Positions 61,498 to 64,000 of a stretch of DNA of 64,000 nt are shown piece by piece. The notes under the pieces are model-generated. The model had not been told where the DNA came from. It saw nothing but the letters and a program-made list of their open reading frames with translations, and searched no databases. The stretch is taken from assembly GCA_008638375.1 (NCBI GenBank), contig CM018031.1, forward strand, positions 64,388,688-64,452,687, read 5' to 3'. Every line of letters begins with the position of its first letter. Within the stretch, counting starts at the first letter, position 1. This DNA is from Nyssa sinensis. Taxonomy: Eukaryota; Streptophyta; Magnoliopsida; Cornales; Nyssaceae. A program made the position numbers and the translations under genes.

Positions 61498-61948
61498 GTA
61501 GACACAACTTTGTATGTGCAACCATCTTCAACAAATTGGTTACTAGCCATTCCAGATACACCATTTTGTCAGGAACTTTTGACATGAAGTTAATCCTAAT
61601 CAAACTTCAGTCACTCGATCAAATAATCTAGCAAAATAAGGTCATAAAAACATATGCAAAGATGAATTCACCTTTGAGATTTTCAGGCATTGCAACAAAT
61701 TTGAGACACACAGATTTCAGCTGGAAACAGTGGTGCTGCTCTGCCAGAGCTAATGTAGTTGCCACTGTGTTTATGGCAACATGCTCGCAAAGATTAGCCT
61801 CACATAGCAGCCTGAGCCTCTCTAAACCATATCGATCTGCAGCTGCAAGCAGATGCTGAGACATCAATGTAGAAGCCCATGTCGAGTTCAAACCAGTAAG
61901 CTCTTCCATGTCAGGTAGCATATCGCAGTATATAAAATGAAGTAAAGC
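60578..61948 (-). CDS. BPM: BPM-type MATH-BTB protein, last two exons (partial)
   Basis: Exons 61948-61672 and 60756-60578, spliced GT-AG with the phase kept, give 151 residues to the stop. They cover the end of the BTB/POZ fold ([20 protein letters not shown]) and the BACK-like helices ([39 protein letters not shown]). The final exon has the BPM C-terminus ([20 protein letters not shown], and [18 protein letters not shown] at the end). BPM proteins are substrate adaptors of CUL3 ubiquitin ligases; Arabidopsis members target, among others, ERF/AP2, HB6, MYB and PP2CA proteins. The MATH domain and first half of the BTB must lie beyond 64000, because nothing between 61949 and 64000 encodes them. 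The acceptor before ALLHF is ttcgtag. Confidence 0.9.
61456..61493. repeat. (TA)n microsatellite
   Basis: About 18-19 TA units in the last intron of the BPM gene (60757-61671). Confidence 0.85.
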
Positions 61949-64000
61949 CTACGAAGCACAAAAACATGGTAAAGAAGTAACATAAAAGACACCTTCGAGC
62001 TAAAAATCCAAGCGAATTTCTTGACAGATTGACTTGAAAGGAAAGGTGCATATCTTATAGCATAGTGATTAGGTAAATGGGACATAGACAGAAAAATAAA
62101 ATAAAATACGTGTATAGCAGCTGCAAGCACTTGAATAGAGTGAAGGAAAATCATTCAAAGAAATAAATCATAATGACACACCTCCAGTACAAGCAGTCTT
62201 AAAACACACACACACACGAGTGAACACTGACAATTAATTCGTGACACTCGTAAGGATGCATTTTGCAATGTGCAACAGTGTAGCTAGTGTCATAACACAC
62301 ACAAGTTAACACTGAATTAGATGCATTGCACAATAACACCCATTAGGCTACATTTTGCAATGTGGTAGTGAGCCTCAAAGCTAGTGTCAGCAAAATATGT
62401 TAACTTGGGGCTAAAGTATCATCAACTATTGCCCAAAAAAAAAAAAAGCATCACAAACTAATGAAAGGTGCACCTAGACAAAAAGTCACACATATAATTC
62501 ATAATGCCTTGTCTTGACTAAATCAAAACAGATTCAATTAGCTGTTGTAAGTTTTTTGGGCATCGATCTGATTCTGGCCCTTGGTTAGAGAGGCAAAGAG
62601 TGTACAATAGGCATGTCTTTCTAATTTTTCTATGATGCCTTTCAAGTACTATCCTATTTTCTACAATAATAGTTTGCCATGCAATTGTTCTTGCGTGACA
62701 GTGATCTTCAGTTCTCAATTGTTTGGGAAATTGCCCCTTCTTAACAATGAACAACTCAATAACCACATTATTTGAACCTTTGACCAACTCTTTGAATCAG
62801 AAGACCTGGTGCAATAAATTAATATTGAAGGGATTCATACAAGTAGCAGTAGCATGTAGTGAATTTACTATTATCAACAACCACGAAGAAACAAGGGTAC
62901 CTGAGTAACAAAACTAATCATATGTACTTATGTAAATTCAAAATAGTTCATCTTCATTAAATCAAGTTGGTAAGACTGCTTCATTTAAATAGGCAATATT
63001 ATCATACAGCTTTATTCAGAATTTTAGAAATTTTATTCATCACAAAATGTGATATCACCACCATACAGTATGTAGATATATAATTGCATCAAATTTGCTC
63101 ATAAAAACCTGCATCCCTTATGTTTGGACAAGGCATACACTACTTGAGAAAATAAACTATTTGGAGTGTTTTGATATACAACAAATTTAAATTAGTATAT
63201 ATATATATATATATATATTGGGTGTACATTTCTCAAAAAAAAAATGGCACTTTATTGCATAATAAATGGAGAACTCATCTAAAGTATATTTTGAGTCTAA
63301 GAGTGTCAATGTCATTTCAAACCAGTCCACTAGTACTCTTAAGAGCTAGAAACCAGATCAAAACTCCCCCAATTTCATATCAAAATAATTCAACATGGTA
63401 CTAGTTCATATGCTCAATTCAGCCAACTCTAGTGATTGAACAGAAATTACAGCCAGTTTTGGCCAATCTACGATGACAGTATACGGGTGTTTATTGTTTG
63501 AAGTAATATTGAAAATGGGAGTTTGTGCTTAGTTAAAGAAAAAAGCAGCAGCAGCAGCAGCACTGGGCAACATAAGCCCCCCACCCCCCAAAAAACTCTC
63601 TTGACACATGACATGTAATAACAATGTTGCCCATTTTTTAATAACTTAAAATAGTGCGTATAACATATCATATCATAGGGGATACAGGAAATTCAGGATG
63701 GTATGCTGAGAGATGACAAGTTAAAAGATCTAAAGACCCAAGCCTTTTGGTCGCAAATAACATATTGGTACTCTTTAATCTTTATGCTCCATAGCTCCAT
63801 TTGGTACAAGGGATGGAAAATTGGATGTAAGGAAGGACAGAAGGGATGGAATAGGTATCCCAAAGTAAAAGGAAGGGGAATTTCCCTCTCTTTGTTTGGT
63901 TGAACAGCAATGAGAAGAGGATGGAAGGACAGGGTATTGTATGATTTTACTATTATGCCTAACATATTAAAGGAAAGATTTTGTTTGAAGGGCAAGCACG
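61949..64000. other. Probable BPM intron, no exon recognised
   Basis: Neither strand shows MATH or BTB coding sequence. Short repeats: a CA run at about 62205-62217, a TA run at about 63198-63219 and a short CAG-type run at about 63545-63562. The ORF at 62518-62787 (minus) has no recognised domain. Confidence 0.5.

Noticed and set aside
62518..62787. Minus-strand 89-aa ORF inside the presumed BPM intron
   Set aside because: It does not resemble MATH or BTB sequence, or any retroelement protein I can recognise.
63545..63562. CAG-type trinucleotide run
   Set aside because: Only about six units, not in a coding frame, with no sign of expansion or function.
63690..64000. Foldback-looking sequence with GGATGGAATAGG-type words near the window end
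   Set aside because: It may be part of a repeat that continues past the window. No termini can be defined here.

Overview
The window is nuclear DNA from a flowering plant, most likely a woody eudicot. The genes have GT-AG introns and clear plant protein families, and the intervening DNA is AT-rich and full of degenerate plant L1-type LINEs, hAT-like elements, TRIMs, solo LTRs and a SINE. The species cannot be fixed from sequence alone. No rRNA, tRNA, CRISPR or prokaryotic feature was seen.

Layout. 1-655: spacer and a short hAT-like element. 2091-3272: an intronless F-box gene of the EID1-like (EDL) type with a promoter rich in ABRE/G-box motifs. 3273-9930: AT-rich spacer that ends in a complete 1.19 kb solo LTR. 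9930-43058 (+): an OSCA/CSC1-type osmosensitive cation channel gene in 11 coding exons (752 codons), stretched over about 32 kb by transposons in its introns. 44733-57231 (-): a 7-exon gene for a protein with N-terminal C2H2-like fingers and a DEDDh (Rex4/ISG20-type) exonuclease domain. 57232-60577: AT-rich spacer with a 200-bp direct duplication. 60578-61948 (-): the last two exons of a BPM-type MATH-BTB protein, whose 5' part lies beyond the window.

How the genes relate. The four genes are independent transcription units, not an operon. The channel and the exonuclease gene converge at 43.1-44.7 kb. The F-box gene (ABA-linked in Arabidopsis), OSCA (hyperosmotic Ca2+ signalling) and BPM (CUL3 adaptor, also ABA-linked) could all touch stress responses, but that grouping is inference and may be chance.

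The most interesting material is in the transposon layers. Several insertions carry perfect or near-perfect target-site duplications. A hAT-like element is split by a nearly full-length LINE (17911-24921). A TRIM with all its signals sits inside a LINE (42229-42578), and a diverged relative lies at 16990-17291. One LINE (45.2-48.6 kb) was itself hit at least four times. A recurring class of micro-insertions has 14-22 bp of LINE or SINE tail flanked by 13-21 bp duplications. No previously undescribed biological system is evident; the micro-insertions are the least conventional signal.
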